64,000 nucleotides of DNA from Tetracentron sinense (taxonomy: Eukaryota > Streptophyta > Magnoliopsida > Trochodendrales > Trochodendraceae): NCBI GenBank assembly GCA_015143295.1, contig CM026561.1, positions 38,940,875-39,004,874 of the forward strand, given 5' to 3'. Positions 22,216 through 33,830 of this stretch are shown here, piece after piece (position 1 is the stretch's first letter; each line of letters starts with the position of its first letter). The notes under the pieces are model-generated. The model worked only from the letters and a program-made list of their open reading frames with translations, was not told where the DNA came from and did no database searches. The position numbers were made by a program, and so were the translations under genes.

Positions 22216-23055
22216 CTACAAATATACAGACTCGATGGTGAGTGTACTATGAAATGCAGATGAAAATGCAAATGTGCAAAATGATTATGCAATTTTTTTT
22301 TTTGAGGGTGTGAAGAGGCACATGTGAGCCAATAGGGCAGTCGGACAGAGTTCCGGCGTGCTTTACCCGGGTTATTGGTAACCGGGGGCCTATCAGGTCA
22401 AGGTTAGGGTTAGGTCTTGGAAAGACCTGTCTGCCCAGGGTTTGAACCCCACATGCTATGTCAGGACACGGGGTTGCTTGTATTTTATTACAAGCACAAG
22501 TTCGGCTCAGTACATGCCCCTGAATGAGTGTTTACTCGGGTAAAGTGCCCCGATAACCAACCATGATTGGGGACAGGTATAAGGTGCAAGCAGGTTAGGG
22601 TTAGGGTACCCTTCCGGATGGACTGCTTGTAGACTATACCCTAGCCTAGGCTCTATGTATGCATGCAGGTGTATGAGAGTGTGTTCCTAAGGATGAGGGG
22701 GTCACTTAACACCGTATATTCTGCTCCCCGGTATAGGACATACCTGAAAAGGGATGATTGGTGTAAGCGGGAGCGTTCAGAACCGTTTCCTGAGAGTCAT
22801 CACCCAACAGGCCAAGTTCCGCAGTCCTCCAAGACTTTTAAGTCACTGACACTGAGGATCATCATCCAGCGGCCGTTAACGTAATAAGCCTAGCTAATAG
22901 GTATTTGGTTTAATTACACTATTATGGGATGAATGAAATGCACAGTACACAAGTCATTAAGAGATGTAAAATCGATTAGTATAAAGTTAAATACTAAGGC
23001 ATTGGATTAATTTGAGGTTAATTTTGGCTTAAACCTAGATCTCGGGTTGAACAAA
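22216..23055 (-). other. Ogre 5' leader
   Basis: No coding signal. This is the untranslated stretch between PBS and ORF1. It holds two similar blocks around GGTTAGGGTTAGG (22400 and 22595). Confidence 0.55.
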
Positions 23056-23076
23056 AAGTCCCCAGCAAAGTCGCCA
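23056..23076 (-). other. Ogre primer binding site
   Basis: Minus strand TGGCGACTTTGCTGGGGAC lies four bases inside the 5' LTR end and begins TGG, the complement of a tRNA CCA end. This type of site is usual in Tat/Ogre elements; tRNA-Arg has been suggested for them. Confidence 0.75.
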
Positions 23077-23080
23077 GAGC

Positions 23081-26000
23081 TGTGAGCACGGAAAATTACT
23101 CACAAGGATTAGAGTCGCTATTTATTAATTAAGAAGGGATAAGTCCCCGGGAATGTTGGATAAGGCTTGGTCTGCGATCGAAGATCGGGGTAAGAGGTTC
23201 GGTTAAGTTCGGGGAAGGGGTTAGGCACCCCGACACTTCCACATAAAGTGGTTCCCTACTTACTAGGTTTAAGCCAAAGTTAAGTTCGAGATTAATCAAA
23301 TGTCAAAGTGTTTAATTTATACTAACCGGAAGAAAGTAAAAGCTAACTAGGGTCGGGCCCGTGTTGGGCTGCCTACGTACTCACATTAGGGGTGAGATCA
23401 GACCGAGCGTAGTTCTAGCACATGGGCCCATGCTAAGGCGAAGGGGTGTGTGTGCGTACACCAAGGGCGGCTTAGAGGTCTAATCCGGAGATTAGGGTTT
23501 TGTTTGACCGAGGTTGGTCAATGTGCAAAGGGGTTGAGCCCGGAGGCCAAGGGTGAGCCCGGAGGCCAAGGGTGAGCCCGGAGGCTAGAGTTGAGGCCCG
23601 GTAGGCCAAGGTTGAGGCCCAGTAGGCCCAAGGGTGTTTTAGCCAAGGGTTAGGGTTGCTAACCGTGGTTAAAAAGGTGATTAACCATGGTTAGGGGTGC
23701 TAACCATAGTTAAAAAGTTCAAAGTCAGTAATTTTGATCTTTTTGCATTTTTTTGATTTTTTTGGGATTTTTCCAGATTTTTCCCAATGGCTAAGGATGC
23801 TTAACTGCGGTTAAGGGGGGAAGGTCACCATGGTTAAGGGTTTTAACCAGGGTAAAATGGCCAAGTGAGACCATTTTGGGCTTCTAGGAATATTTTTGAA
23901 TTTTTGATCATTTTTCCAGATTTTCTCTGGTTAAGGGGCGCTTAACCATGGTTAAAAATCAACCCGGATGGGGTTTTTGACCGTGGTTAAGGGTCCTAAC
24001 CACAATGAAAAAAATCACAAAAAATATTTTTGGAATCTATGAAATATTTTTTATTTTTTTCATATTTTTCCAGAATTTTGTTTTGGTCATGGGCTGCTTA
24101 ACCATGGTTAAGGGTTAACCATGGGCGAATTTAACCATGGTTAAGAGTCTGGTTGGCTCGAAAGTGGGCCCAGGGTCCATGGAAGGGCCTAGACTGGCCT
24201 CCTAACCGGTCTGGGCCCTCACAAATATCAGAAATTGTAAAAAAACCCAACATTTTCATCGCATTTTTAACCATAGTTAACGTGATTTTAACTATGGTTA
24301 ACAAGGGGCCCATGCGAAACCGAGACTATTAGTGGGTAGCTTGAAGTGCCGGGAGCCTTTTGAGCATTTGTGGGGCCCAAGGGGAGGTCGGGTATGGGCC
24401 CCACAGAGGCCCAAAGTTGCCACAATGAACACACATAAAATAACAAATTTTCAAAAAAACAGAAAAAACAGACTTCCAACCACTGTTCGTCAGAAATTTA
24501 ACCATGGTTAGAGGCTGACCCAAGGTGATCCGAGACCACGGTTGGGTAGCCTGAAGTCCAAGGAACATTTTGGGCCTTTGTTGGGCCCAAGAGGAGGTCG
24601 GGTGTGGGCCCCACAGAAGCCCAAAGTGGCCTACTTCACCACAGTTGCACACTGTTGACCCCACTTTGGGGTCGATTTAACCATGGTTAGAAGCATAGTT
24701 AAGAGCTGAAAATTTATAGGGGGGTAGCCCTATATATAGAGAGTCTAACCATGGCCCTGGTTTTCACCAGGGCCTGGTCTAACCATGGTTAAACCGGGGT
24801 TACAGGTTGCTGGCCGAAACTGAGATTTTCCAAAATTTTTTTTATAAAAAAACATTATACCCTCATGGGGCTGTACCACTGGACCTGTGGGGGGATCTCT
24901 CATGGACTGAGGGTCCCCCAGATCTCAGGGAACACGCCAATGCACCTGTGGGGGCTGAACCCGAGCTATACCACCTCAAGGGGTCCCCTATGCTTACGGG
25001 AAGCCATAGGAGGCCCTATCCTTGGTGAAAGTGATGCATAGCAGCAAAAAAAGACAAAGGGGACCCCTGGAATGGGACCAGGGGTCCCTTACAGTGCTAA
25101 AATCCAAAGTACAGCAAGAGAGGGGAGGGTATATACCCTGTGACTGAGCTGGAACGGTGGTGAAAACTTGGGCAAGGCTGGTTGGGGTGTTGGAAGGCTT
25201 GAGGACGACCTATGGTGGCCTGGGATCCTAGCTAAGGCTGCACCGAGCTCCAAGGACGAGAGAGGGATGTTGGTAGGGGTTAAACTAAAACGGGCAGGGG
25301 GTTTTTGCAGCAAAACAACCAGTCCCTATGGTGTAGGGAAGGATGGGCTTTTATAGAGGAGTAGGGAAGGGCTTGGGGGCATTTTTGTCATTCACCCAGG
25401 CGTGGGGAGCAAGCCTGGAGAAGGCTGGACCAGCAGGGGGCCAGGGACAGCTGGGGCAGCAGCTGGCTACTGTACACATGCTAATTTGGAGAAGATAAAC
25501 AGTGATGGGTTTGGTTTTTTTTGAAAAAATTCTTGCCATTTCGGGCCTAAGCCCTCACATGTGGCCCAAAGCATTTCCCCCCTTTTCCCTTTGAGAGTTT
25601 GGCACCTAAATTCAAATTTTGAAAAAGGTGAGTGGGTCCTACTTGGGTTGGGCCTTGTGGGCCCAAATTAGGGCCCCCAAGATGAATTATCCATGGTTTT
25701 GGGGGTTTAGGGCTTTGGAAAGGGCCTTGAGCCCGTGGTGCTTAGCCTAGGGTTTAGACTAGGGCTAGGTTAGGGTTAGACCTAGGGTTGGGTCTAGGGT
25801 TAGTCCTAGGGTTTAGCTAGGGTTAGACTAGGGTTTAGGCTCTTTTAGTTGAAATGGGCCTCGAGCCCGAATGCCTCTACCTTAGGGGTTTGTCTAGGGT
25901 TTAGGACTAGGGTTAGGCTTAGGGCTACACTAGGGCATGTCTAGGGTTTACCTAGGGTTTTAGCTAAGGTCATACTAGGGTTTAGCCTAGGGTTTAGGGT

Positions 26001-26144
26001 AATGGGCTTTGAGTCCATGGTCCATGTCTTAGGTTTTTTAGGGTTCTAGGGTTTACTAGGGTATACCTAGGGTTTTTAGGGGATACCTAGGGTTCTACAG
26101 GGGATTGAAAGGGTTTGGATAGGGTGTAAAATTGGGTGCTTACA
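23081..26144 (-). repeat. 5' LTR of the Ogre element
   Basis: 3064 bp. Differences from the 3' LTR are scattered substitutions, mostly C/T type, plus small indels: an extra copy of a GAGCCCGGAGGCCAAGGGT unit near 23540-23580 and a shorter CTAGGG run near 25800. Confidence 0.93.
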
Positions 26145-26853
26145 TCTCCTTTAAGTGTTTATGAAAAACAATGTACAAGAGCATTAGCCAACCATTCAAA
26201 TAATAACGCATGAAATTGCCATCTAAATTGGAAAAAAGATTCATTCAAGTCAAAATGAAGAAGCACAAAACAATCAAATTTAAAAAGAATATACAATCAT
26301 TTAGAAGATCAAGCTGAAGTTCATGTCAAATTTCATAAAAAGATGAAGTTTATCTAAGAAGAAATCTTGGAAGATCTCAAAGTTGAAACCATCATAGAAG
26401 ATCCAAGATCAAGTTTGAAGACTCTCAAGAAGGTTTATAGTTTATTTTTTATCCTTTGAGAGTGCTTAGGACTTATGTAAAAAGTCTTCAAAAGTTGAAT
26501 GTTGGAAAAGCTCACAAACTTAGATTGACCATAGGTGTCTTAAGATCAAATTAAAAATCATTCTAAGGACCTAAAAATATGGTAATTATCTTGATAAAGA
26601 TAAGGTAAAAGACCTATGAAATCATTCCCATCTTTCAGGTCAAGTAAAAGAGATTTTCTCATGAAAAACAGGCATCTAGTCGACCGGATCAAGTCACGGG
26701 ATTTTATTTGGCCACTGTGTTCATCCAGTCGACCAGATCTCCAATCCAGTCGATTGGATCATTCGAGAAGAGCATTAAATACACAATAATGGTTATTTTT
26801 CAAACGCTATTTTTCATTAAATGCTACTCCAACGGCCATAAATCCTCTTGGGC

Positions 26854-26860
26854 TATAAAT
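26854..26860 (+). promoter_or_regulatory. TATA box of the copia-like solo LTR
   Basis: TATAAAT lies about 95 bases after the palindrome cluster and about 640 bases before the LTR end. The spacing resembles that in the relative at 44021-44703. Confidence 0.5.
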
Positions 26861-27495
26861 TGTGATTATTTATGAATGAAAATCAACTCTCTTGATTAAT
26901 CTATTAACTCCAATCATTCACTAGAAGTTCAAATTCTCAAATCCTTTGTGAAAAACGTAGAATCCCCAAATCTGTGTTCTTGAGCTATTCAACTCCAACA
27001 TTTGGGAGATTTCCATAGATCTTCAACGAGATCTTTTCCAGCTCATCTAAGGAGAAAATTTCAAGATTGTAATCTCTTCATATATTTCGTATTGAAAATT
27101 CAAGAATCGTGGATTCTTGTGATTGAAGCGGCAAGCTTCGGGAAAAGTCAAGAGAGGATTGTTCTCTTATAAGGATAAGTCTAATCTTCACCTGTAAAAA
27201 GATTGTAAAAGTTTGATCTTCACTCGGAAGATCGTGTGATAGTGTATCATGTTGAATCCTTAAGCAGGAAAGCTTAAGGCAGGGATGTAGGTGGGAGTGC
27301 CAAACCTCAAGAACAACTCTTTGTGTTTACTCTCTATCTCTCATCATTTCTTTATTATTGCATTAATTTAGAATTGTTAGTTTCCATTCAATTGTTAATC
27401 ATTTTAATTTAAATTTCACAAAAAGGGATTAGGAAGAAATTTAAATTTACCAAGACCCTATTCACCCCCCTCTAGGGTCCAATACTTGGGCAACA

Positions 27496-28662
27496 ATCAC
27501 CAGTTTGTTGGACTGAGGTTGGTGAGAGCAGTATTTTTTGGGCTAGAGTTTGTGTGTGAGATAACTGAAAAGGTTAAGCTGATTCGAGAACATTTGCATG
27601 CAATACAAAGCCATCCAAAAAGGTTATGCAAACAAACGTATAAGGAAAATTGAGTTTTCTATAGGAGATAATGTTTTCGTCAAAGTGTCTCATTTGTTTG
27701 GGGTTTTGAGATTTGGGAAGAAGGGGATGTTAGCTCCTAAATTCATTGGACCCTTTGAGATACTTGACAGGATTGGAGAAGTTGCTTATCGATTAGCACT
27801 GCCACCTCAACTCTCAATTGTGCATAATGCATTTCATGTGTGCAGAAGTACAAACTTGATTTCCCTCATATCATTGACTGACAATCATTGTAGTTGCGAA
27901 GTGATGCATCCTACGAGGAACATCCAATTCGTATTCTTGATTGAAAGAAACACATTTTGAGAACCAAGACTATTTCTTTGGTGAAAGTTTTTTTTCTTTT
28001 GGTTGAAGAGATACAATATCATTAAGGATCAGAGGAAACCGAATACACAGGTATCAGACCAGGCTCCCCTTGAGGATCGGTTGAAGAGGGAAAGCAAAAA
28101 ATAAAATTTTTTGAGCGAATACTATCTGATAAAGCCTGTTGAGCCTCGGAATGAGCCTTCGAGTTAGCAAGCCTGGGGATATGCCGGAACTCCAGGTCTA
28201 CACAGAGACGATTGAGTCTCTTAATGTCCTCCAACAGATTTTCCACCTCCCAATGAGGCATGGGACCAGCACCAATAAGAAAATCAATGGATTCTTTTGA
28301 ATCCGATTCAATGGTCACCCAGGGCTATTCACGATCGAGAATTATCCGAAGAGCTTGGCGAATAGCTTCCACTTCCTCTACTCTACTACTGCCACCCTAC
28401 AAAGATTGATGATGACTAAGAAGTACCTGACCACTATGGTTCCGAACCACCAGCCCCACACCCGTGGCCAAACCATGGGGAAGAGTTGCTCTGTCCATGT
28501 TGACTGTCAATCATTGCAGTTGGTGAAAGCTCAGTGGGGACATCATGGAGAAAAAGAATCCTCTTAGGAGCAAGAATCAGAGATCAAACAAAAGTAACCA
28601 TATTTATTCTCAAATTAGGTATGTCTAATTTTGAGGACAAATTTTGTTTTAGGATGGTAGGT
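27496..28662 (+). mobile_element. Gypsy integrase C-terminus and tail, split by a LINE
   Basis: Resumes the host gypsy after the nested inserts. 27598-27960 contains a GDNVFVKVS block and a GPFEILDRIGEVAYRLALP block followed by VHNAFHVC, typical of the integrase C-terminal module. The frame resumes past the LINE at 28530. The 3' end (28600-28662) runs into the 3' LTR after a short purine-rich AGGATGGTAGG. Part of a decayed element. Confidence 0.8.
27988..28519 (-). mobile_element. 5'-truncated LINE fragment (RNase H end)
   Basis: Flanked by TTGGTGAAAG at 27978-27987 and 28520-28529, a 10-bp TSD typical of LINE insertion. It begins on the plus strand with a T run (poly-A tail of a minus-strand element). 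The minus strand encodes part of a plant L1 RNase H: TIESDSKESIDFL, then LEFRHIPRLANSKAHSEAQQA. Only the last ~530 bp were copied, and the frame has stops. Removing it restores the gypsy reading across the site. Confidence 0.82.
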
Positions 28663-30878
28663 TGTAATGACCCAAGAATTTAAAGGATCACTTTTACATT
28701 AAATATGTTACACACACACACATCAAATCATTACTCAATTTAAGATTAAATTTTAATTAGATTTATGGTTCAGATTAGAAGCCCTAAACCTTTAGCTTAT
28801 AAATAAGCCTTAAGTGAGATTAGGTTTCTTTTTGCAACCCTAACTGTTATTTGCTTTGGAGAAGAAGAAACATGAGAAAAAGAAGATTTTGCCATAGCAA
28901 GAAGGAGAAGAAGAGGAAAACATCAAGATCTAGAGCTTATATCTTATTTTAAAGGTAAGTAGATTTTCTTTCTACCTTTAAAAATTAAAGGTTGTTACAA
29001 ATTATTGGATATTTTGTATTGGTTTGATGCTTGATATGGATAATTTGAAAATAGATCTATTCTTCTCACATCATGATTAGCTTCAATCAAAGTTTTTAAT
29101 GAAGTGTTTGAAGTATGATGATCATATTTTAGGTTTAGACATTTAATTTGAATTGATGTGAAGTTGTTAGATTTCTGAAATTTTGGATTAGGCACGGAAA
29201 AATATTCATAATATATTCTTTCGTATTAAAAAAATATAAAATTTTGTAAGTAGTTCGCAGATTGGTGGAGACACCTCTTTACAAAATTTCAGACATAAAA
29301 GGAATTCGTTTAATATTCTTTCATAATTAATTTTAGAACGTGTTAAAGCTGTTAATAATCTCAAAATCTGAAAAAACACAATTTGTACCATAATATTTTT
29401 AAATGTTTTATACATGAGAGTATTCTTTAATTTTTTTAAACAATTAAAAACTAATATCTTTTTAATGCAATTGGTCTCATATTATTTTATTTTATATTGT
29501 ATTTATGATGGAGTTATTGGTGAAAGGTGTCGAAATTGTTAGAAATTTTCTCACTGCAAATGGATTGTGTTTCACTCAATATGTTATATTAAAAATATTC
29601 TAAATTTTTTTTTAATATTTTTAATATTTTGTACTGGAAATCTATTTTCTAGAAAAGTATATCTCTTAATATTTTGATAAGGAATGAATCTCTAAGAAAT
29701 TATGGAACTCAGAAAGGTCTCTGTTTTTTGTTATTTCATTAGACAGTACAATTGTATTAAGTTTAATAGTTTATAGAAAAATTCTCTAGATTCTCATGAG
29801 CTTATAGTTTTAGGTAAATGGTTATTGAATTTTAATTGTAAAAAGTTGTTTTTATTAGAATTGGGGATGAACTCAATGAAATACAATTTATTTAATATTG
29901 ATGAGTCAATTTGCTAAAAATATTATTTTTATAGATATAGTTGTAAATATCACCTATTATTGTATTTGTCAAATCAAGATTGTCTATATAGGTACTTGGT
30001 TTATAAAGCCTTTTTGGGATTGAGTCCCTACAGAAATAGATTGGGTAATTGTAACTCATGAGTTGAAAGTCCTTAGAACCACGATGTACACATGGAGTGG
30101 TTGGATAGTCTAATCTCTGTTATTGGGCTATAAAGTGGGATCCTTGGATTGTTTTTAGTTGGTGGGGTATCCGTAAGACCGGTTAAAATAGATATGAAAT
30201 TTCTGAATATGGTCACAAATACAGTTTGTGGGATAATAATAATACATGTTAACTATATGTTGCATGCTTGCGTTTGTACTTATATGTTTGACAAGATTGT
30301 GCATATCATTTCATGCCTTCATAGTGTGATTGTTATGTAAACTAGTACTATAGTTTTAGTATTACTTGAGGATGAACTTTAAACCTTAAAATGAGTAATT
30401 GTGATCTAATTAATTATGTATTGATTATGTAATACAATTTTAAAGGTAGCAAAATTTCTACTTACTGGGTTGTGAGCTCATTCATATATACCATTTATTT
30501 TAGGTAAGAGGAATGAATGAAGTGTCTTTGTTATTGAATTGGAAATTTAGACATGCTCTCAACTTCCTTTTACATTTTGAAATTGGAACAGTTGTTGATG
30601 TAGTTAAATTTTTAGAGGTTTCTTATCTTAGATTTTTTTTGTTTGATTAATTATCTAATTGAGTATTTGGATGATTGACATCTGCTCCTGTGAAAAATAA
30701 CAAAAATGTATTGTTTTTTTTAGACATATTATTTTTTGCTGCTTAATTGCGATTGAAATTGATTTTAGCGTATTATAAAAATCATGGAGTTTCTTGATAT
30801 TAGACAGGATGAGTTTGGGTCACACCTCAGGATTCTTGTGCACATCAAAATTTGTGCCATGGGTTTTGGAGCATGACA
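28663..30878 (+). repeat. 3' LTR of the gypsy element
   Basis: Starts TGTAATGACCCAAG, ends GAGCATGACA. The second half (from about 30023) matches 1993-2823. The LTR contains GGTAAGTAGATTTTC near 28951, a strong splice-donor-like word often seen in this LTR type. Confidence 0.65.
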
Positions 30879-31542
30879 TATAAATCACAAAATGTTTGCT
30901 TGTGATCCAGGGCATCATGGCCGACCATGGTATTAAAATGTACTCTTATAATTAATATACAACCATGGTATCCTTATCAACAAATCAAATGGTTAAAATC
31001 ACTGAAATAGACAACTCTGGCTTAGATCTCGAAGGAAAGCCCTACCATTTCAGCCATTATCTTTTTGTATTACTTCGATGAGTGATGGTAAAATCGATCT
31101 CTCAAAAAATTGTTATTTTTTAGTTGTGTAGTATTGGTCAAAGTGACTGCTTTTGAGTTGAACTAATTGATATTCTTTATGCCAATACGGGGTCGATGTG
31201 ATTAAGAGTGTTAATTGGTTTGAATGGACGTACAAAACCATTTTCTGATCACCTACTGTAAACCATTATAAAAAATAATAAATAAAAGGTCATTTTGATG
31301 TACCAAAATTTCCAAATGAGAATTTTATTAGTTTGAGTGTTACATTTTACAAAATAAACTGTATTTATTTTGCATAAAGACTCCATCTTATTTAAGAGTG
31401 TCAATAGTCTCTTACATTTTACAAAATAAACTGTATTTATTTTGCTTAAAGACTCCATCTCATTTAAGAGTGCCAATAGTCTCTTAAGAGCCAGACCTTG
31501 TCCCTACTAGCCACATCTTAGGGGCTCTCTTTCATGGTAAGT
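30879..31542. other. Intergenic with a 72-bp duplication
   Basis: No gene recognised. A unit starting TTACATTTTACAAAATAAAC occurs at 31340 and again at 31412 (72 bp apart), nearly identical. Confidence 0.6.
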
Positions 31543-33824
31543 TGTAATAATCCAATTTTATTTTAGATCTTTTGAGATTTTGTGTTTGTTGGGCCTACTA
31601 ACTCTTGGGGCCCATAGAAGGAAAGTTCGTAGTAAAGGCTTGGTTAGGCCAAGCCTATACCTCCTTAAGCCTTGAGTAGTAGTTTAAATTTTAAAAGATA
31701 GATAAGTTTGAATTTCAAAAGAATAGGGAAGTAGGGAGAGATTAAAGGGAAGTAGGGAGAGATTAAAGGGAATTGAGAGAATTAAGGGAATACATAATTT
31801 TATACATCTTATTTCTCTTTTGTTCTCATGTTTTCTCTAAGCCCTAAACCTAATAAATAATTTATGTTGACGATTCACTAGTTCAAGGAAGTAATCAAGA
31901 AGAAGGAAAAGAAGATCATTGAAGCCTGAAGATCAAAGGTTTCGAGTTGTGAAAGCGAAGTGGGAATCTAACCTAAATCTTAGATCTTGATTGTGTAATT
32001 ATTAAAATAAATAAATAAAGATTATTCTGTTAAAATTGATTAATTTAAAATTCATGTTATTGTTAGAATCCATAATAATATTATTCTTGAATTTTTTTAA
32101 ATGAATCATAAATTGATTGCTATAGAATCTGTCAAAAACTGTATGTGATTGAGAGAAATATGTGTAACTTATTGTATATATAAAATTTAATACTTTGGTC
32201 AATTGAAAAATAATCTTAATTGATTAATACCACTTCTGTAGTTTTTTTAGATTTGTTCTTGATTATTTAGTGTTTTATTTGATTGCGTATTTTGGGGGGT
32301 CTGTGTAGTAAACTACATACCCAGATTCTGGTATGGTGATTTAACGAATTGTTATATATATTTATTCTTTTGATAAAATCGTGATATTTTTACTATAGAC
32401 GCCTTATTATGTCTTCTTTAAAACCCAAGCTTTTTCATCCAATTCTGAGTTATATTGAATTTAATATGTATTTATTAGTGAGACGTAGTCGAATCTAGAT
32501 TTCAGAACTTGTAATACTATAACCCGATTAATTAAATATTTTAGGTATGAAAGGTTACCCTATAAATCCTCAAACGTTTTCCCGTAATGTTTATGGGAGT
32601 TAGCTTTAAAACCCATGTCATTTGACTGCAATTGGATTTATACTTAGTTCATAATAATTCTTGAACCCAGAACTATTTCACAGTTTACTGTTTTCAGCAT
32701 CATTATTTAGATAAGAATTTATTCTATTTTATGTAAAACATAATGAGATTTGAAATGTTTAATATTTTTATTGTAAACTTCATTGAGTTAATTTTCTAAA
32801 AAAATAATGGTTAATTCATTTGGAGTGTTTATACTTGAGAATTAAAAAAGAATAATGAGAATGAACAACAGTAAATTTTGTTTTGTTTAACTACGTGTAT
32901 ATGGGCATGTCCTTGAGACCCCTCGGGAAAAATACCCTAAAGTAAGCAAGAAGGGTCTGGTGCCCTAGGATGAAAAGCCCCAAACATCCTCGAGAAGACC
33001 TTGGTGTGGGTATTATGAGAGTTGGACCGAGCTGGTGAGAAAATCGAGCCACATTAATAAACGAATTCGGATGAAAGAAAGTCTTTGGTATAAATGTGAG
33101 TTTATAGTTAAATTTATTTGGGTTATTGTCAAAGAAATTCTTGTTTTGCATTATTTTGAAAGAAACAATTTTCTTTAATCAGTATTTATCATCACTATTA
33201 TGATGTTTGATTTGAGTTGATTTCCTATTGAGCTTGTGAAGTTCACTGTTGATTTATGTTTCAGATTGAATTACTGGACGTGATGAAAAGTTGAACTAAG
33301 GAATGAAAACCTATTATTTTTCTCTTAATATTTATGTTGAGTGAGATCGATTATTATAAGATTTAATTCGGCCTTATGAGCCTTTCACTTTGGTAGTACT
33401 ATTTTGGGAAACAGTTAACGTACCCATGAAATCCATTTCCAAACCTAAGGCACCACCTCATTGGTGGATGCCCCCCCCCCCCGGTGAGTATTTAAGAGAG
33501 GGGGCATCCACCAATGAGTTGGTGCCTTGGGTTTGGAAATTGATTTCATGGGTACGCCTATCACTACTCTACTATTTTATCTAAATGTCTATGACAGTAA
33601 ACTAATTATGATTGTTATTGTTGCACATCATATTGTAGATTGATTAATATAGTTTGAGACTTGTGTTCACAAAATGTATAATTTTGATTAATGAATGAGA
33701 AGAAAATATTAATTTTAATATATAATATAATTCATTTTCATCTTGTTTCTTCAAGTTCTCAAAAAATGGACAATCCAGATTATGAGTTGAGTCAGCGGCC
33801 TTTTTCGAAATTTGGGGCGTTACA
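31543..33824 (+). mobile_element. Solo gypsy-type LTR, TSD GTAAGT
   Basis: A 2282-bp sequence begins TGTAATAATCC and ends GGGGCGTTACA. GTAAGT flanks it at 31537-31542 and 33825-33830. The ends resemble those of the 660/28663 LTRs, so a related gypsy family is likely. It contains a foldback MITE at 33419-33556. Confidence 0.8.
33419..33556. mobile_element. Foldback MITE inside the solo LTR
   Basis: Two arms of about 60 bases (CGTACCCATGAAAT inward to CACCAATGAG/CTCATTGGTGG) are inverted copies around a short loop with a run of 14 C. No clear TSD was found. Confidence 0.7.
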
Positions 33825-33830
33825 GTAAGT

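Larger units (their letters stand above)
7275..26144 (-). mobile_element. Tat/Ogre-type Ty3/gypsy LTR retrotransposon, structurally complete
   Basis: An 18,870-bp element flanked by the perfect TSD TCTCC (7270-7274 and 26145-26149). LTRs of 3090 and 3064 bp begin and end TG/CA. Reading minus, the order is 5' LTR, PBS, leader, ORF1, gag, protease, G-patch segment, AT-rich gap, RT with RNase H and a second RNase H, integrase, a long untranslated region, PPT, 3' LTR. Great size, extra ORF1 before gag, the TGGCGACTTTGCTGGGGA primer site and the double RNase H are hallmarks of the Tat/Ogre lineage. The LTRs differ by roughly 2-3% over the parts compared by eye, suggesting insertion on the order of one to two million years ago under usual plant rates. 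It is broken: several interruptions, roughly half a dozen or more, in ORF1, gag and pol. Confidence 0.92.
7185..27495 (+). mobile_element. Copia-like solo LTR split by the Ogre insertion
   Basis: The LTR occupies 7185-7274 and 26145-27495 (about 1.4 kb without the Ogre element). It begins TGTTAGC and ends GGGCAACA. Flanks are ATCAT (7180-7184) and ATCAC (27496-27500), a near-perfect 5-bp TSD inside the gypsy integrase. It has a TATA box at 26854-26860 (TATAAAT) and three GTCGA-centred palindromes at 26673-26769. The same family recurs at 41991-43434 and 46219-47127, and a relative at 44021-44703. The CCCCCCTCTAGGGTCCAA 3' end is typical of Ty1/copia LTRs of the Angela/SIRE kind, but the lineage is inferred. 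Confidence 0.8.
660..30878 (+). mobile_element. Old Ty3/gypsy LTR retrotransposon, host of nested insertions
   Basis: LTR-like ends (660-2823 and 28663-30878), a tRNA-Met-type primer site after the first LTR, and protease, RT, RNase H and integrase remnants in gypsy order on the plus strand define one element. It is interrupted by a solo LTR at 5051-6791, by a second solo LTR plus an Ogre element at 7185-27495, and by a LINE at 27988-28519. Without these inserts the element would be about 7.6 kb. Gag is essentially missing. It is badly decayed, with many breaks throughout. LTR starts of the TGTAATGACCC type are common in plant chromovirus lineages (Tekay-like), but the lineage is uncertain. 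No matching target-site duplication is visible at its ends. Confidence 0.75.
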
